Below are positions 54,134 to 62,605 of a stretch of DNA of 64,000 bases, in pieces; positions within the stretch are counted from its first letter, which is position 1, and the number at the start of each line of letters is the position of its first letter. Below the pieces are notes generated by a model, which did not search any database, had not been told where the DNA came from, and worked only from the letters and a program-made list of their open reading frames with translations. Made by a program: the position numbers and the translations under genes. This DNA is from Bradyrhizobium sp. U87765 SZCCT0048 (lineage in GTDB: Bacteria > Pseudomonadota > Alphaproteobacteria > Rhizobiales > Xanthobacteraceae): positions 124,001-188,000 of the forward strand of contig NZ_JAFCMM010000006.1 in the NCBI RefSeq assembly GCF_018131225.1, read 5' to 3'.

Positions 54134-54451
54134 ATGAACCCGGATGCCGAGACACGCCGCCTGATCGCGGATTTGAGCCGCAAATACGTGTGGTGGGAGC
54201 CGATTGACGGTCGCTCTCATTCCGATGATCGCGTCATCGCGCAGGCCATGAACCTGGCAACGTTCGATGACGTCCTGCGCCTCGAGCAAATCATCGGGCG
54301 CGATCGCCTGGTGGGCCTTATGCGCCTCGCCGAGCCGGGTTGGTTCAGTGAACGGTCCTGGGAGTTCTGGCGCGGGCGGTTGTCATTGTCGACCGGCGAA
54401 GCGATCGCGGACGAACCACCCCGGAGGGCGCTCGATGCCCTCGCGACTTGA
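54134..54451 (+). CDS. Putative antitoxin-like partner of AbiEii-type protein
   Basis: A 105-residue soluble protein (MNPDAETRRLIADLSRKYVWWEP...). No domain is certain. Its stop lies 17 bp inside the following nucleotidyltransferase gene, which is the overlap typical of a toxin-antitoxin pair, and small proteins of this shape (VIAQAMNLATFDDVLRLEQIIGRDRL) often precede AbiEii-like genes. Assigned by position only. Confidence 0.6.
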   Translation: MNPDAETRRLIADLSRKYVWWEPIDGRSHSDDRVIAQAMNLATFDDVLRLEQIIGRDRLVGLMRLAEPGWFSERSWEFWRGRLSLSTGEAIADEPPRRALDALAT

Positions 54452-55097
54452 TCCGAAGCTGTCCATCCTGCCTGCTGCGCAGCAGGAGATCTGGGAGTTT
54501 CTGAAGCCCGCGCCCGGACTGTCCCTCGTGCTCTATGGGGGGACGGCGATCGCTCTTCATCTCGGTCATCGCCAGTCCGTTGATTTCGATTTCTTCACTG
54601 CCGATTCCCTGGACAAGGCGGCAATCAGGTCGGCGTTCAAGTTCGTCCATGGCGCGGCCGTTCTTCAGGACAGTCCGGACACGCTTGTGGTGCTCGCACA
54701 GATGCCTTCAGGGCCCGTCAAGGTGTCGTTCTTCGGCGCTCTGGGCATCGGTCGTGTTCACGAGCCGTCCTTGACCGGCGATGGCACATTACTTGTTGCA
54801 TCGCTGGACGATCTGATGGCGACCAAATTGAAGGCGACGCTGGATCGTGCGGAAGCCAAGGACTATCGGGATATTGCCGCGATGATATCGGCGGGGGTGT
54901 CGCTATCCACCGGTCTGGGCGCTTTCAGACAGATGTTCGACGGAGAGCCGTCTCAGGTGCTGCGCGCCATCGGCTATTTCAAGGACGGTGATTTGCCGAC
55001 GCTCAATGCGCGCGATCGGGCGATCCTGCGTGATGCGCGGGACCGCATCGCAGCTATACCTGACGTCGTACTGACGCCTGGCTTGCTCGCCCCTTGA
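54435..55097 (+). CDS. AbiEii/AbiGii-type nucleotidyltransferase toxin-like protein
   Basis: A 220-residue protein. LVLYGGTAIALHLGHRQSVDFDFF at residues 31-54 is the GG...DxD motif of the AbiEii toxin group. LLVASLDDLMATKLKATLDRAEAKDYRDIAAMI near 115-150 is the second hallmark. Such proteins modify tRNA or another target with nucleotides and give phage defence or stress control. It overlaps the small upstream gene. Chromosomal relic or active system cannot be decided. Confidence 0.8.
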   Translation: MPSRLDPKLSILPAAQQEIWEFLKPAPGLSLVLYGGTAIALHLGHRQSVDFDFFTADSLDKAAIRSAFKFVHGAAVLQDSPDTLVVLAQMPSGPVKVSFFGALGIGRVHEPSLTGDGTLLVASLDDLMATKLKATLDRAEAKDYRDIAAMISAGVSLSTGLGAFRQMFDGEPSQVLRAIGYFKDGDLPTLNARDRAILRDARDRIAAIPDVVLTPGLLAP

Positions 55098-55114
55098 GCG
55101 CATGACGCGCCGTG

Positions 55115-55954
55115 TCAAGCCGGCGCGCGCGGGGGTGTTGCGGCGAGGGCGCTGGCCATCGCGCTGATCAGCGGCTTCATGAAGAAGGCGTCGTTGGCGG
55201 GGTAGATGTCGGTGCGCAGGCCGAGCGCCGTCAGTTCGTCGGAGACGGCCGGACCGACGGACGCGATCTTCGTGCGTCCGAGCGCGGCGCGCAGCCTGTC
55301 GTCATAGCCATGGGCGCGCGCCGCATCGAGCAGCCGCCGCACCTGGTTGGAGTTGGTGAGCGCGATGGCGTCGACGCGGCCCTCCGCCATCTCGTCGATG
55401 GCGGTGAGGATGTTGGTCTCCGCTGCCTGCGGGTCGTAGGCGTAGGGCAGCACCGTGTCGACGTCGGCGCCGAGCGCGGTGATCGCGGCGATCAGCTCGG
55501 CATGGTCCTTGTCGGGGTAGAGCTGCAGGCCGACGCGGTGGCCCTGGAGGTCGAGGCCGGCGAGCAGCGTGGCGACGCCCTCGGAGGTCGGCGTTTCCGT
55601 GGTGAGCGCGGGCGTCAGCCCGACCTCGCGCAGCGCCTTGCCGGGCTTGGGTCCGCGGGCGACGATCCGCGCCTTGCCGAGCGCGGCGACGACATCACGG
55701 TCGATGCCAAGGCGACCGGCGAGCGCCAGCAGGCGGCGCAGCCCTTCGCCGGTCATCAGGACGACATCATCGAACGGGCGGGCGATGCAGCGGCGCAGCC
55801 AGGCGTCGACCGGCGCCGGATCCGGCGCGTCGTGGATGACGAACATCGGACATTGCAGCACCTGCGCGCCCTGTTCCGCCAGGAGCCGGGAGAATTGGGC
55901 CTCCTCCCGGGTCTCCAGGATCAGGATGCGATAGCCGTTCAGTCTGTCCGCCAT
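55115..55954 (-). CDS. Uroporphyrinogen-III synthase-like (HemD) protein
   Basis: A 279-residue protein with the two-lobe HemD pattern: RILILETREEAQFSRLLAEQGAQVLQCPMF at the N-terminus, DVVLMTGEGLRRLL, LQLYPDKDHAELIAAITALGADVDTVLPYAYDP, DAIALTNSNQVRRLLDAA and KIASVGPAVSDELTALGL. The last two are the best HemD features. It is away from other haem genes, so it could be a second, specialised copy. It starts at ATG 55954 and is divergent from purU. Confidence 0.75.
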   Translation of the reverse strand: MADRLNGYRILILETREEAQFSRLLAEQGAQVLQCPMFVIHDAPDPAPVDAWLRRCIARPFDDVVLMTGEGLRRLLALAGRLGIDRDVVAALGKARIVARGPKPGKALREVGLTPALTTETPTSEGVATLLAGLDLQGHRVGLQLYPDKDHAELIAAITALGADVDTVLPYAYDPQAAETNILTAIDEMAEGRVDAIALTNSNQVRRLLDAARAHGYDDRLRAALGRTKIASVGPAVSDELTALGLRTDIYPANDAFFMKPLISAMASALAATPPRAPA

Positions 55955-55970
55955 GGTTTGGTCTCGCCAG

Positions 55971-56013
55971 TCTCGTTTCGTAAAGTCTTGTTTCGCAAAT
56001 TTCTTTTCGCAGG
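55971..56013 (+). repeat. Short 15-bp direct repeats upstream of the hemD-like gene
   Basis: TCTCGTTTCGTAAAG, TCTTGTTTCGCAAAT and TTCTTTTCGCAGG follow one another with 15-bp period. They are AT-rich relative to the flanks, in the 266-bp divergent space before purU. Possible regulator or IHF binding array; unproven. Confidence 0.55.
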
Positions 56014-56220
56014 TCTCGTGACCTGAGTCTTTGGTGGATCGGTCGCATCGGCCCCGGATCTCGGGGATCGCCTGTGGGAGACCGTTAACCAGCGCCGCCC
56101 CGCCGGGCCATTGTGATCGGGGCGGGGATTGGCGCAAGAGGGGGCCGGTGGTAGATCAACCCCGCCATCGCCGGCCGGTTCGCCGTCCGGCGCCACCAGA
56201 TGCCGGGAAGACCGCAGTCC

Positions 56221-57084
56221 ATGCCCCAGCCCCAGTTCGTGCTGACGCTTTCATGCCCCGACCGTCCCGGCATCGTTGCCGCGGTGTCGGCGTTCCTGCT
56301 CGCCAACGGCCAGAACATCCTCGACGCCCAGCAGTTCAGCGACACCGAGACCGGCCACTTCTTCATGCGCGTGGTGTTCGAACCGGCGACCTCCAGTGTC
56401 GCGCTGGAGCGGCTGCAGGCGGAGTTCGGCCATGTCGCGATGCGCTTTGCCATCGACTGGCAGATGCGCGACCGCGCCCACCGCAAGCGTGTCATGCTGC
56501 TGGTGTCGAAGTTCGACCACTGCCTCGCCGACATCCTCTACCGCTGGCGCACCGACGAGCTGGAGATGATCCCGACCGCGATCGTCGCCAACCACCCGCG
56601 CGAGACCTACAACGGCTCCGAGTTCGGCGACGTCCCGTTCCATTACCTGCCGGTCACGCGTGAGACCAAGCCGCAGCAGGAGGCCGCGATCCTCAGGCTG
56701 GTGGACGAGACCAGGACCGATCTCGTGGTGCTGGCGCGCTACATGCAGGTGCTGTCGGACGATCTCTCGGCCAGTCTGGTCGGCCGCTGCATCAACATCC
56801 ACCACTCGTTCCTGCCGGGCTTCAAGGGCGCAAAGCCCTATCACCAGGCCCACGAGCGCGGCGTCAAGCTGATCGGCGCCACCGCCCACTATGTCACCGC
56901 CGACCTCGACGAGGGCCCGATCATCGACCAGGACGTCGAGCGCATCAGCCATCGCGACGCCCCCGACGACCTCGTCCGCAAGGGCCGCGACATCGAGCGG
57001 CGGGTGCTGGCGCGCGCGGTGCGCTTCCACCTCGAGGACCGTGTCATCCTCAACGGCCGCAAGACGGTGGTGTTCACCGACTAG
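56221..57084 (+). CDS. purU: Formyltetrahydrofolate deformylase
   Basis: A 287-residue protein. An N-terminal ACT domain (VLTLSCPDRPGIVAAVSAFLLANGQNILDAQQFSD) precedes the formyltransferase-like catalytic domain, with INIHHSFLPGFKGAKPYHQAHERGVKLIGATAHYVTADLDEGPIIDQ holding the conserved Asn, His and Asp. It hydrolyses 10-formyl-THF to formate and THF and balances the one-carbon pool. The ATG at 56221 is preferred over 56200. Ends in an 11-bp convergent overlap with the DoxX gene. Confidence 0.93.
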   Translation: MPQPQFVLTLSCPDRPGIVAAVSAFLLANGQNILDAQQFSDTETGHFFMRVVFEPATSSVALERLQAEFGHVAMRFAIDWQMRDRAHRKRVMLLVSKFDHCLADILYRWRTDELEMIPTAIVANHPRETYNGSEFGDVPFHYLPVTRETKPQQEAAILRLVDETRTDLVVLARYMQVLSDDLSASLVGRCINIHHSFLPGFKGAKPYHQAHERGVKLIGATAHYVTADLDEGPIIDQDVERISHRDAPDDLVRKGRDIERRVLARAVRFHLEDRVILNGRKTVVFTD

Positions 57085-57517
57085 GGGCAAGCGCCGCGGT
57101 CTGCGAACGCGGCCATGACGACGGCACCAGCGCCAGCGCGCCGTCGCCGAGCAGCGCGAGCGCGACGCTGACGGCGATCAGCACTGCCGGATATTCCCAG
57201 CCACCGCCCGCGGCGGTGAACACCCAGCCATTGGCCCCGTGCACCCAGATAATGGCGCCGAACAGCGGCGGCAGCAGCGCGAGCGCGACCCAGCGCGCCT
57301 GGATGCCGAGCACCAGCAGCACGCCGCCGACCGCTTCCGCCGCGAAAGTGAGGTAGGCGAGCGGCGCCGGCAGGCCGACGCTGACAAAGAAGCCGGCGGT
57401 GCCGGCGAGGCTGAAGGTCAGCAATTTCAAAACGATGCTGTGCATCAGGTACATCAGTCCGAGCGTCACGCGGATCACCAGGACTCCGGTCGGGGCCAGA
57501 CGGGCATCAAGTGGCAT
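57074..57517 (-). CDS. DoxX-family membrane protein
   Basis: A 147-residue protein with four membrane segments (VLVIRVTLGLMYLMHSIVLKLL, FFVSVGLPAPLAYLTFAAEAVGGVLLVLGI, WVALALLPPLFGAIIWVHG, PAVLIAVSVALALLGDGALAL). The E-A-V-G-G-V-L-L-V-L-G motif is the DoxX mark. DoxX proteins are linked to redox or quinone-related membrane functions. Divergent from the MarR at 57682, with a strong double operator between them. Confidence 0.85.
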   Translation of the reverse strand: MPLDARLAPTGVLVIRVTLGLMYLMHSIVLKLLTFSLAGTAGFFVSVGLPAPLAYLTFAAEAVGGVLLVLGIQARWVALALLPPLFGAIIWVHGANGWVFTAAGGGWEYPAVLIAVSVALALLGDGALALVPSSWPRSQTAALAPSR

Positions 57518-57532
57518 GGGTGCATTCCTTTC

Positions 57533-57577
57533 GTTGCAATTACAACAAAATAGCTCGCCTTGTTGTAATTGCAACAA
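57533..57577. promoter_or_regulatory. Double palindromic operator between DoxX and MarR genes
   Basis: Two sites. The first (57533-57548) contains GTTGCAATTACAAC. The second (57560-57577) is TTGTTGTAATTGCAACAA. Each is near-palindromic, and the two are also inverted copies of each other: TTGCAATTACAACAA, 11-bp spacer, TTGTTGTAATTGCAA are perfect complements. MarR binding and autorepression is the simplest reading. Confidence 0.75.
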
Positions 57578-57681
57578 CCTGCTAGAGCGTTTTCCACGGG
57601 GTGAGGAGAGGCGATGCGAGAGCGAATGGCGGCGGCACAGCGCCGGGAAGATGCCGCCGCGGCGCAGATGGATCCACTGTC

Positions 57682-58119
57682 ATGACCGAGCGGCTGCCTG
57701 ACGACACCATCCGGACCTGGGCGCGCCTCGTGCGCGTGCAGCAGGACCTGCTCGACCATGTCGAGGCCGATCTCAAGGCGGCCGAGCTGCCGCCGCTGGT
57801 GTGGTACGACGTGCTGCTGGAACTGGTCCGCGAGCCGGCCGGTCGGCTGCGTTACCGCGATCTGCATGCGCGGCTCCTGCTCGCCAAGCACAACCTGTCG
57901 CGGCTGCTCGACCGCCTCGAGGCCGAAGACCTCGTGGTGCGCGAGGCGGTGGCCGATGATGCGCGCGGCGCCTCTATTGTGGTGACCGCCGCGGGCCGGC
58001 AGATGCAGAAGCGGATCTGGCCGGTCTATCATCAGGCCATCGCCACCCATTTCGCGGCCAAGCTCAACGGCGCCGATGTGAAGAAGCTCGGCGACATTCT
58101 CGACAAGCTGCGCCGCTGA
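57682..58119 (+). CDS. MarR-family transcriptional regulator
   Basis: A 145-residue winged-helix protein. LVREPAGRLRYRDLHARLLLAKHNLSRLLDRLEAEDLVVREAV is the HTH, and the wing is VADDARGASIVVTAAGRQM. It is the likely partner of the double operator at 57533 and would control itself and the DoxX gene. Effector unknown; the small membrane target suggests a phenolic or redox signal. Confidence 0.88.
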   Translation: MTERLPDDTIRTWARLVRVQQDLLDHVEADLKAAELPPLVWYDVLLELVREPAGRLRYRDLHARLLLAKHNLSRLLDRLEAEDLVVREAVADDARGASIVVTAAGRQMQKRIWPVYHQAIATHFAAKLNGADVKKLGDILDKLRR

Positions 58120-58137
58120 AGCGCCGCGCGCTCGCGA

Positions 58138-59121
58138 TCACGCCACCGGATAGAGCCCGTCGGCATATGCCGCGTCGTGATAGCCCTTGCGGCCGACGGC
58201 GCGCGCCAGCGGGCTGCGGAAGTCGGAGCCGTCGCGCAGGCTCGCCAGCACATGGGCGAAGTCGTAGGCCGGGCGCCAGCCGAGTTCGTCGCAGGCGCGG
58301 CGGCTGTCGTAGACGCGGTCGATGTCGGCGAACAGCGTCCAGCCCTGCGCGGCATAGAGCGCGGCGCAGTCCGGATAGAGCCGGCGCACCACCGCTGCGG
58401 CGTCGCGGCTGAGTTCTGCGCAGTCGGCCGGGGTGAACGGCGTTGCCGCCGACACGATGTAGCGGCCAAAGCCGATGGCCGCGGCGCGGTTGAGCGCGCG
58501 CAGGTGGGCGCTGACGACGTCGGCGATGTCGACACGGCGGTAGAGCAGCTCGTTGGCCTGGGCGTTCGCGGGAGCATGGGCGGCGCGGCGCGCGGGATCG
58601 TCGTCGGCCTCGGGAAAGAACCTGGACGTGCGCAGCACGATCACCGGCAGGCGGTGGCGGCGGGCGAACAGCTCGCACAGGCTTTCGGCGGCGACCTTGG
58701 TGGTGCCGTAGATGTTCCGCGGGATCGGCGCGACATCCTCGGCGATCCAGGCGGCGGGCTCGCCGGCCGCCGGGGTCAGCGCCGCACCGAACGCGCTGGT
58801 GGTGCTGGTGAACACGAACGCGCCGATGCGGGCGGCGACCGCCGCCTCCAGCAGCGCCAGGGTACCGCTGATGTTGGTGTCGACGAAATCCTGTGCGCTG
58901 TGGGTGGCGACATGAGGCTTGTGCAGTGTCGCGGCGTGGATCACCGCGTCGACGCCGCGCAGGCAGGCCGCGACGAAGGCACGGTCGGTGATCGCGCCGA
59001 CATGATCGGTGAAGGGCGATGGCTTGAGGTCGAGGCCGCGGGCGGGGCGGCCGGCGGCGCGCAGCGTCCGCATCAGCGCCTCGCCGAGATGGCCGGCGCT
59101 TCCGGTGATCAGCAGGGTCAT
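58138..59121 (-). CDS. NAD-dependent epimerase/dehydratase family protein
   Basis: A 327-residue extended SDR. LLITGSAGHLGEALMRTLRAAG is the NAD loop; VFTSTTSAFGAALTP and IYGTTKVAAESL carry the Ser and the Tyr-x3-Lys. C-terminal part WRPAYDFAHVLASLRDG is typical of sugar-nucleotide epimerases, but the sugar is unknown. RBS GGAAG. Convergent with the MarR gene. Confidence 0.87.
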   Translation of the reverse strand: MTLLITGSAGHLGEALMRTLRAAGRPARGLDLKPSPFTDHVGAITDRAFVAACLRGVDAVIHAATLHKPHVATHSAQDFVDTNISGTLALLEAAVAARIGAFVFTSTTSAFGAALTPAAGEPAAWIAEDVAPIPRNIYGTTKVAAESLCELFARRHRLPVIVLRTSRFFPEADDDPARRAAHAPANAQANELLYRRVDIADVVSAHLRALNRAAAIGFGRYIVSAATPFTPADCAELSRDAAAVVRRLYPDCAALYAAQGWTLFADIDRVYDSRRACDELGWRPAYDFAHVLASLRDGSDFRSPLARAVGRKGYHDAAYADGLYPVA

Positions 59122-59221
59122 GACGTCTTCCGTGACGAAGGGGATGGCCGACACCCATCACGGCAGGGTGTGGCGGTCCACGCCTAAAATATGCGCGACG
59201 GCGCGCCTGAGGTCGCAGGGC

Positions 59222-59773
59222 TCAGGCGAGCGTCGTCACGAGGCGCCCGGCGCTGCCGTCGGCGAGGGCGATGCGCTCCCACAGCACGCGGCTGGCGCGG
59301 ATCGGAATCACCGGATCGGCGTTCGGCCCGGTCTCGACGATCAGCTCGGCGAGCTCGCCGTCGTGCCAGCCGCGCGCGGCGAGCGAGGCTTCGGCGATCA
59401 GGATGTCGGGCGAAGCGTAGCGCAGCAGCGGCCGGCCGATCATCTCGCTGGCGTCGACCTGCCAGTCGGCGTGGCGCGCCGGCGAGGCGGCGAGCAGGCG
59501 ATGGGTGCGGTCGCAGATCAGGTGGACGCGCGCCATGGACGATTCCACCAGCCGCCGCAGCACGGCGTCGTGCGCCGGGTCGGGCCGGCAGGCGAGCAAC
59601 TGCCACGCCGCCGCCTGCTGTTCGGCCGACATCGCCAGCGCGCCGCGCTCCCAGCGCGACACGGTGGTCTGGGTCACGCCGAGGCGGGCGGCGAGGTCGG
59701 CCTGCTTCATACGCTGCAGAAGGCGCAGGCGTCTCAAGGTGCGTCCGGACTGAATGATGCCTGTGGAATTCAT
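59222..59773 (-). CDS. XRE-family regulator with C-terminal sensor
   Basis: A 183-residue protein. LRRLRLLQRMKQADLAARLGVTQTTVSRWERGALAMS near residues 13-50 is an XRE HTH. A C-terminal region (VHLICDRTHRLLAASPARHADWQVDASEMIGRPLLRYASP) looks like a PAS-type sensor. The start at ATG 59773 is chosen; GTG 59797 is an alternative. It sits between an epimerase and an amidohydrolase-like gene, with targets unknown. Confidence 0.8.
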   Translation of the reverse strand: MNSTGIIQSGRTLRRLRLLQRMKQADLAARLGVTQTTVSRWERGALAMSAEQQAAAWQLLACRPDPAHDAVLRRLVESSMARVHLICDRTHRLLAASPARHADWQVDASEMIGRPLLRYASPDILIAEASLAARGWHDGELAELIVETGPNADPVIPIRASRVLWERIALADGSAGRLVTTLA

Positions 59774-59827
59774 GAACCGATTGTGGCGTACCTGCACGGC
59801 GAAATCGCGGCACGACGGCAGACAGAG

Positions 59828-60640
59828 TCAGGCCGGCGCCGCTCCCGTGACGAAGCCATACAGCCGTGCCGGATTGTCGCCGAGCACGGCGGCGCGGACG
59901 GCGGCGTCGGGCAGCCAGCGGACGAGGGTGGCGAGGGCGTCGGCGACATGAGCGCCGCCGTCGCGGCCGGGGGCCGGTGGTCCGCTGCCCCACACCAGGC
60001 GGTCGGGGCGGATCGCCGCTGCGGCGCGGACGAAGGCGGCCATGCCGTCATCGTCGGTCGCAGCCACTCGGCCCGGCAGACGAATCCAGGTGCGGCCGAG
60101 CCGCAGCAGTTCGAGCAGGAACGAGGTCTCGGCCTCGTCGCCGCCCTGCGCGACCAGCGGGGCGATGCCGCTGATGCAGGTTGCGACCGGAAGACGCATC
60201 AGCGCCCACTCGTGCGGGGCGAGTTCGGCGGTGGCGTCGAGCGCCAGCTCGACATGCCAGCCGAACGGCACGATGCGGTCGGCATAGCGCAGCGCGCTCT
60301 CCATTTCGGTGCGGGCGGCCTCGGCGTTGCCGGGGACGGCAATGCGAACGCCGCAGACCCCCTGTGCGGCGAGATCGCGCAGCTGGGCGGTGGTCGGTGC
60401 CGGCGGTGGCGTGACGACGAAGCGCGCGCCCGGGCCTGCTTCGAGCACGGCGGGGGACAGCGAGGCGGTGGGGGAGGGCAGGCGTCCGAGCACCGCGTGG
60501 CGGATGCCGAGCCTGATCACCGCGTCGCCGTCGTGCTCGCTCACCGAGGGGTCGAGATCGCCATCGGTCCAGCCACCAACGATCGCCGCGGCGCCATCGG
60601 ACGATGTCGCCCGCGCCGCGCGCATGAATGCCTCAGACAT
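59828..60640 (-). CDS. Amidohydrolase-2-like protein without N-terminal HxH
   Basis: A 270-residue TIM-barrel-type protein. The C-terminus (DRLVWGSGPPAPGRDGGAHVADALATLVRWLPDAAVRAAVLGDNPARLYGF) is that of the amidohydrolase-2 family (compare 'WGSDWP...ILGDNPARLYG'). The N-terminal HxH metal site is missing and starts instead with IVGGWTDGDLDP. Either a truncated/altered enzyme or a metal-independent lactonase-like member. A gene-poor 593-bp stretch follows upstream. Confidence 0.72.
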   Translation of the reverse strand: MSEAFMRAARATSSDGAAAIVGGWTDGDLDPSVSEHDGDAVIRLGIRHAVLGRLPSPTASLSPAVLEAGPGARFVVTPPPAPTTAQLRDLAAQGVCGVRIAVPGNAEAARTEMESALRYADRIVPFGWHVELALDATAELAPHEWALMRLPVATCISGIAPLVAQGGDEAETSFLLELLRLGRTWIRLPGRVAATDDDGMAAFVRAAAAIRPDRLVWGSGPPAPGRDGGAHVADALATLVRWLPDAAVRAAVLGDNPARLYGFVTGAAPA

Positions 60641-60837
60641 TCGGTGAGCCCCCAGCTCCCATCGCCAGCGCGGACGTTAGGAGATTTCCCGATGATTCGC
60701 TGAGGTCGCGACATGGCCGAGCGCGTCGTTCGGCCGCGGGCCGGGCCCGGAGCCGCCGTCCGGCGAGCGGAGGCGGCGACATGTCAGCGATCGCCGCGAT
60801 TTTCGGGCGGGCGTCACGACGCGGAATGCGGTTTCCC

Positions 60838-60910
60838 CTGTATACAGTTCAAGGATATAAACCTGCATTTCGTGCGATAAACGGTTGATTTCGGGCGCGA
60901 GCTGTATACA
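60838..60910. promoter_or_regulatory. Pair of CTGTATACA palindromes
   Basis: CTGTATACAG at 60838-60847 is a perfect 10-bp palindrome, and CTGTATACA recurs at 60902-60910, 64 bp further. TGTATACA is the type of half-site pair used by GntR/FadR-type repressors. They lie 324 bp before the fourth importer's binding-protein gene, in a 593-bp stretch (60641-61233) with no plausible gene. Control of that importer is inferred. Confidence 0.55.
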
Positions 60911-61233
60911 CGATGCCCGCCGGACGGGAGGGGCATGACGCTGACGGCATGCGCTTCCGGCACACGGAGTTCGGACGCAGGTTTGCGGCGGGGGACCGGA
61001 TCGGCGGGGGCGAGACGTGCGGGGCCGGCGATGGCGTCGCGCCGCCGCCTCGCACGGATGCGCCACACCATCCGCTAAGACAGCGCGCGTGGAGGCACGG
61101 CCGCAGCAAACGCTTCGGTCATCACGCCCTGACATCGCGCTGATACGCAGGCTGCGTTTTGGGTTAGGGTTCTCGCCGAAGCCACCGCAAGGGTGGTGAT
61201 CAACAACGACTGAACGACTGGAGGGAAAAGACG

Positions 61234-62418
61234 ATGTCTGCTGGCACTCACCTGTTCTCGCGCGCCGCCCTGCTGGGCCTGATCGGCGCCGCTGCGCTCG
61301 CCTCCACCTCGGCGCTGGCGCAGGAAACCGTCAAGATCGGCCTGATCGTGCCGATGACCGGCGGCCAGGCCTCCACCGGCAAGCAGATCGACAACGCCAT
61401 CAAGCTGTACATGCAGCAGAACGGCGACACCGTCGCCGGCAAGAAGATCGAGGTCATCCTCAAGGACGACGCCGCGCTGCCCGACAACACCAAGCGCCTC
61501 TCCCAGGAACTGATCGTCAACGACAAGGTCAACATCATCGCCGGCTTCGGCGTCACCCCGGCCGCCCTCGCCGCGGCACCGCTCGCGACCCAGGCCAAGG
61601 TGCCGGAGATCGTGATGGCGGCGGGCACCTCGATCATCACCGAGAAGTCGCCCTATATCGTGCGCACCAGCTTCACCCTGCCGCAGTCCTCGACCGTGAT
61701 CGGCGACTGGGCGGTGAAGAACGGCATCCAGAAGGTCGCCGTGCTGGTGTCGGACTATGCGCCGGGCGCCGACGCGCTGGCCTCGTTCAAGGAGCACTTC
61801 GAGGGCGGCGGCGGCAAGATCGTCGAGGAAGTCAAGGTTCCGCTCGCCAATCCGGACTTCGCGCCGTTCCTGCAGCGCATGAAGGACGCCAAGCCGGACG
61901 CGATGTTCGTGTTCGTGCCGGCCGGCCAGGGCGGCAACTTCATGAAGCAGTATGTCGAGCGCGGCCTCGACAAGAGCGGCATCAAGGTGATCGGACCGGG
62001 CGACGTCATGGACGACGACCTGCTCAACAACATGGGCGATGCCGCGATCGGCGCCGTCACCGCGCACATCTACTCGGCGGCGCATCCCTCGCAGAAGAAC
62101 AAGGATTTCGTCGCGGCCTACGAGAAGGCCTACGGCACCCGTCCGGGCTTCATGGCGGTCGGCGGCTATGACGGCATCCACCTCGTCTACGAGGCGCTGA
62201 AGAAGACCGGCGGCAAGGCCGACGGCGATTCCCTGATCGCGGCGATGAAGGGCATGGCCTGGGAGAGCCCGCGCGGTCCGATCTCGATCGATCCGGAAAC
62301 CCGCGACATCGTGCAGAACGTCTACATCCGCAAAGTCGAGAAGAAGGACGGCCAGCTCTACAACATCGAGTTCGCGACCTTCGGCCCGATCAAGGATCCG
62401 GGCAAGCTGAAGAAGTGA
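61234..62418 (+). CDS. LIV-type ABC transporter solute-binding protein
   Basis: A 394-residue periplasmic binding protein. The signal peptide MSAGTHLFSRAALLGLIGAA ends ALA before QETVKIGLIVPMTGGQASTGKQ. MAAGTSIITEKSPYIVRTSFTLPQSSTVIGDWA is typical of the family. GGAGGGAAAAG precedes the start. Fourth LIV importer of the window, on the plus strand with livH and livM following. Confidence 0.92.
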   Translation: MSAGTHLFSRAALLGLIGAAALASTSALAQETVKIGLIVPMTGGQASTGKQIDNAIKLYMQQNGDTVAGKKIEVILKDDAALPDNTKRLSQELIVNDKVNIIAGFGVTPAALAAAPLATQAKVPEIVMAAGTSIITEKSPYIVRTSFTLPQSSTVIGDWAVKNGIQKVAVLVSDYAPGADALASFKEHFEGGGGKIVEEVKVPLANPDFAPFLQRMKDAKPDAMFVFVPAGQGGNFMKQYVERGLDKSGIKVIGPGDVMDDDLLNNMGDAAIGAVTAHIYSAAHPSQKNKDFVAAYEKAYGTRPGFMAVGGYDGIHLVYEALKKTGGKADGDSLIAAMKGMAWESPRGPISIDPETRDIVQNVYIRKVEKKDGQLYNIEFATFGPIKDPGKLKK

Positions 62419-62463
62419 GGTAGGGCGGCCGCGCGGCACGGCTGCCGGTTTCCGGCCATCTGT

Positions 62464-62605
62464 CCTCCTCATGGTGAGGAGCGGCCCTCGGGCCGCGTTA
62501 GCCGCCGACCTTAGTGTTTGTCGTCGCCGGGCTCGTCCCGGCGACCCCGATAAGGAAGGCACTGCGCCCCTAAGCGGGGTGGCCGGGACGAGCCCGGCCA
62601 CGACT
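62464..62605. repeat. Partial palindromic repeats between binding protein and livH
   Basis: 62464-62498 is a shortened CTCCTCATGGTGAGGAGCGG unit. 62519-62605 is a TCGTCGCCGGGCTCGTCCC ... GGGACGAGCCCGGCCACGAC hairpin, related to the 11203 unit. As in two other importers of the window, the repeats sit between the binding-protein gene and livH. Confidence 0.7.

Noticed and set aside
60677..61143. Open frames on both strands between the amidohydrolase-like gene and the fourth importer
   Set aside because: Arg/Pro-rich with no RBS and covering the TGTATACA sites; no family resemblance.
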